Assembly: GCA_023515795.1 (NCBI GenBank)
Contig: JALGPX010000247.1
Span: 2,123 to 63,184, forward strand
Origin: Amoeboaphelidium occidentale
Taxonomy: Eukaryota > Aphelidiomycota > Aphelidea
Length of the DNA stretch: 61,062 nucleotides
Reading direction: 5' to 3'
The notes beneath the pieces are model-generated. The model saw only the letters and a list, made by a program, of their open reading frames with translations. It had not been told where the DNA came from and ran no database searches. Made by a program: the position numbers and the translations under genes. Shown piece by piece: positions 58,190-61,062 of the stretch (within the stretch, counting starts at the first letter, position 1; each line of letters opens with the position of its first letter).

Positions 58190-59867
58190 CAAAAGTCTGT
58201 GATTGAAGAAAATTTTTTGTTTCGAGGCGAGCGCGTACAAACTAGTTTAGGTATTCGGCACTTCAGCGCTGGCTTATTTGGCACTTTGGAAAAAATCGTA
58301 CCAAAAGTTACGGTTGATCAAGAAGCTTCTATTGCCACATACCATCACAAGTAATGGTATTTGCCTAATTTCCAGCAAACCGTGTTATACGAGGCAATCG
58401 CGAGAACGTATATTCGGTTCGAAATGTCCGGCTTCCACTATGAAGCTTTTATCGTCTAATAGCTTTACCGTGAAGACCATGCTTAATCATTCACATGTGC
58501 ATTATGCTCGAGCAAGTGAAGAGGTATCAAGGAGAATGGACCTGAAACAGCCAAGGGAACCATCACGACAAGAGAAAGACAAAATGAATGATTCTACCGA
58601 GGCTCGACATTAATTTAAGGATTTTGTTGAGACGGAATGGTCTTTGGTGGGGTCAGAGTTAATTGAAACTGGTTTACCACGAAACAGAATCTATGGCTCG
58701 CAGGAAGCGTGAATTGAAACAGGGACATCTCAGCATGAAACAGCTAAAGTCTTCCTTCTACGAAATAAAACTTCTTCTTTCATATANGACAAAATCAATT
58801 ATCTGATCGAGCTTTGATAGTAATTTAAGGATATTGTTGAGACAGAATGATCGTTTGCGCGGTCAGAGTTAATTGAAACTGGTTTACCACGACACAGAAT
58901 CTATGGCTCGCAGGAAGCGTGAATTGAAACAGGGACATCTCAGCATGAAACAGCTAAAGTCTTCCTTCTACGAAATAAAACTTCTTCTTTCATATAAAAG
59001 CTTCTTATTTTCACGAACACGATTAGCGTGAGTTATTAAGTATAGGGATCGGAACGCGGAATGGTTGAAACAGAGTATGAAAGTAGAGATGTAAGTAGCT
59101 ATCTATACTAATTGATCGTTGCTGAGGCTCGTGCAACCTTTGGCATACTTTTATTGCTAGACTTTAGCGTGAACTCTTTGTGAAGCGTTGTTTCAGTGAA
59201 TGTTTCAGGCAAAGACATGCAAGGAGGAGCGTGTAATTGGTGTAAAGATGAGCTCTGGTGCCTTTTCATACTCTACATTGATGGATTGCTTGAATGCGTG
59301 TCTCATTTACTGCGAAAATAGGAAATGGATCAAATCTCCCTTAGGACAATTTCTACAGATTTTGTCCTAAGAGAAATCTTTCGATTGGATATATAGAGAC
59401 TGGAAATTAATGAAACTACTGCAGCACGCCCACTACAGGAGTAGCAGGCGTTAATGCGAGATGATTTCGACGCACTTTGTTCAGGATATACATGACATTT
59501 AAGCTTGACACTCTTTATTGAATAGATTCTCGTGGCATTACGATCCCCAAAGTACTGTCATTAGCCAATAATTCAATTGAAAATTAGTTTTTCGTATTCG
59601 ATGTAGTAAATTGCACTTCTCGAGTCTCATTTAAACCCGCTCCCTAACTTCACGCTGTAAGTTTGAAAAATGAAACCAACTTCGAATATGATCTTTATTG
59701 CTTGAATTCCCATAGTAACTAAGCCTTGCAACCTTCTCTTAGGACTTTACCATTGATATAATCGTTATTGGTAGTTCTCGTCGTGTCTTGAAGATTAAGA
59801 GGTTCTTTAGGAGCTTGAAACAAATCTAGATTCTCCATGAAACTGCGCCACTGATCTTCATCAAACA
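58190..59867. other. Intergenic region with duplicated block and hairpin
   Basis: No convincing gene in about 1.68 kb. A ~209-bp block (58578-58786) recurs after N58787 (58788-58996) with scattered differences, mostly identical over the last ~125 bp. A plus-strand frame at 58278-58613 has no recognisable domain. Upstream of the second Fanzor an inverted repeat TTAGGACAA...TTGTCCTAA lies at 59341-59370. Confidence 0.55.
59341..59370. repeat. Inverted repeat upstream of the second Fanzor
   Basis: TTAGGACAA (59341-59349) and TTGTCCTAA (59362-59370) form a 9-bp perfect stem with a 12-nt loop, about 500 bp before the Fanzor start. It could be an element end, a regulatory hairpin or chance. Confidence 0.45.
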
Positions 59868-60997
59868 ATGCAGTTGCGCAAACGTGCGCGTGCTGCTACA
59901 GTAGAGGATTCTATGGAAATAGATACTGCCTTAACTATTGAAATTAAAGAAGATTCTACTGAGAGTAAAGAGAATGAGAAGGATGATAAAGAGAATGATG
60001 ATGTTATCCTTATGGAAATTGATGATGCTGCTTCTCCTGATTTGCCTAGATGCAACGCATGTGAGCTCGTTGGGCATTCCAGGAGAAGCAGCATATTCCG
60101 CGCGTAGCGGAAAGGAACCTGGACCCTGATGAAGAATACTCCAACGTTACTGTGAAAGTGGGGTTTAAGAAGGCAATCAGAGGAATCGAGTTGGCCTCTG
60201 CCATCGAGAATTACGTCAGAACTATGAACTCAGTGCGGATTCCTGGTTCTCGCATTGTGCTTAAATACGTCTTGGACAAAGTTCAAAGAGGACTTCCTGT
60301 TGGAAACTTGCAGTCCTCTGAGGGTGGAATAATGAGACAATTATTTGTGGGGGCTTTCCATTATTTCCACAAAGGCATTGGGGCTGGGCTTGATAACGAA
60401 GATATCGCGTTGTCTATTCATGAGTATGTGATGCTTGCGAAGATACGCCAATGCGATTTGCCGTCTATCGAAGGATAAACTAAGTCAATCGACACAGTAG
60501 TCATGCAGTACCAGACACATTGCCACGTATATGTTTCTACAACTCTTTGGGGACGAGTACACAGATGGGCGAGGCATTTGTTGGAGATTCAATTAGCGGC
60601 TGTTTTCAAAAACTGTGCCCGAAGCAAACCAGCTGCTACTTATTTAATTTCATGTCTACTATACGAAGAACCATCAGAAAAAGAACGCAAGAGACCCTCT
60701 CTTCAAAAAACGTTAGTGGAGTTTTGTAAGAACAAAGGTCTGGAACAAGAATTAGATTTGGCATTAATCGATGTTTATTCAATTCTGCTACAACATACGC
60801 ATTGTGCTGGTCTGTGTTTGAATACTGTCTCTGTGAAAACAAATTGGGATAAATACTTTGGATTAATGTGGGTGATCCTGAGACAGTTTGAAGAATATAG
60901 ACCAAAAGACTGTGAGAGTAGAGCCCAAGAGCAAAGACGTGGAAGAGGATTGAAATTATTTAACTTAGTTCCCTTGGCTCAAATTCGAAACGGTTTN
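59868..60997 (+). pseudogene. Second Fanzor, N-terminal part with frame breaks, cut off near the window end
   Basis: It starts MQLRKRARAA (basic, NLS-like) with an acidic region, then shifts frame near 60060-60080 into NLDPDEEYSNVTVKVGFKK. From 60152 it aligns with the 48-kb copy: TMNSVRIPGSRIVLKYV against TMNFIRYHGSRLLNLYV, EGGIMRQLFVGAF against YGGILRHFFVAVC, and TTLWGRVHRWARHLLEI against TTTVGRVRR-stop-LMHLLEL. A TAA at 60476-60478 breaks the frame, which then continues in the same frame to RRGRGLKLFNLVPLAQIRNG at N60998. The catalytic RuvC half is outside the window. The copy is diverged from the first and decayed by at least two lesions. Confidence 0.75.
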
Positions 60998-61062
60998 TGA
61001 AGAATCTGGTGTGCTGTGATACGTAGATGAAACAGCATTACATCCATGATACAGAAGATCCA

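Noticed and set aside
58278..58613. Plus-strand 111-codon ORF near the ABCE1 start
   Set aside because: It has no domain and biased, shadow-like composition, and part of it overlaps repeated sequence around N58787.
59868..60107. The 79-codon ORF as an independent acidic protein
   Set aside because: Its position directly before sequence homologous to Fanzor, and its basic then acidic start, fit the Fanzor N-terminus followed by a frame break.
1..61062. tRNA or rRNA genes
   Set aside because: I scanned by eye for B-box-like GGTTCGAATCC sequences and cloverleaf arms and found none convincing. A covariance search would be decisive.

Overview
This window looks like a gene-dense eukaryotic nuclear region, most likely from a fungus or fungal relative of an early-diverging, zoosporic-type lineage. 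Genes are about 2 kb apart. Introns are roughly 33-65 nt, GT-AG, and can be placed exactly from protein frames. Several gene pairs overlap tail to tail or start within 9-25 bp of each other. The gene set fits such an organism: Taf14-like YEATS protein, Fab1 lipid kinase, Cdc1/Ted1 phosphoesterase, Som1-like peptidase subunit, Dss1-like RNase, a short alpha-actinin, expansin-like secreted proteins and a GH5 mannanase-like enzyme. Complex I is present (NDUFA7 and a TIMMDC1-like factor). The species itself cannot be named from the sequence.

Layout. 1-7.3 kb: a 3' RGG-protein fragment, a SKA3-like kinetochore candidate, a PPIL1-type cyclophilin, NDUFA7 and a SUMO-binding SNF2/RING translocase. 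All of these except the short fragment carry in-frame trinucleotide repeats. 7.3-14.2 kb: a CYBC1/EROS homologue, gluconokinase, a Yae1-domain protein, a TIP30-like reductase, a Sld3/Treslin-like candidate, NTF2, a Fanzor remnant and an ALDH8A1-type dehydrogenase. 14.3-22 kb: an HTH transposase remnant, two expansin-like secreted proteins, a fused Fe/2-oxoglutarate dioxygenase-MIF4G protein, an FSH hydrolase, a TIMMDC1-like protein and hexose-6-phosphate epimerase. 22-38 kb: eIF4G, a FYVE-less Fab1, Taf14, ITPK1, a PB1 protein, a membrane-anchored WW protein and an unknown gene. 38-47.9 kb: a KCTD-like BTB protein, a RhoGAP-SH3 protein, a mitochondrial-type RNase II, METTL25, Ted1/PGAP5, Som1-like and an unknown four-exon gene. 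48-61 kb: a Fanzor nuclease locus, an NmrA-like protein, the GH5 enzyme, alpha-actinin, ABCE1/Rli1 and a second Fanzor running off the window end.

The most notable system is Fanzor, the eukaryotic TnpB-like family of RNA-guided nucleases. One nearly full-length copy (48.07-50.41 kb, minus), one truncated copy (59.87-61.0 kb, plus) and one C-terminal scrap (12.04-12.54 kb, minus) are visible. Each of the two longer copies is interrupted by one in-frame stop, at different aligned positions. The stop in the first copy falls exactly where the second has tryptophan. The first copy also has Glu in place of the first RuvC Asp.

Caution: most of the single N characters, and the one 19-N gap, are flanked by near-identical repeated sequence. 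These look like unmerged contig ends or two haplotypes placed in series. They artificially interrupt several genes, and at about 3.36 kb a fragment of one gene has been inserted into another.
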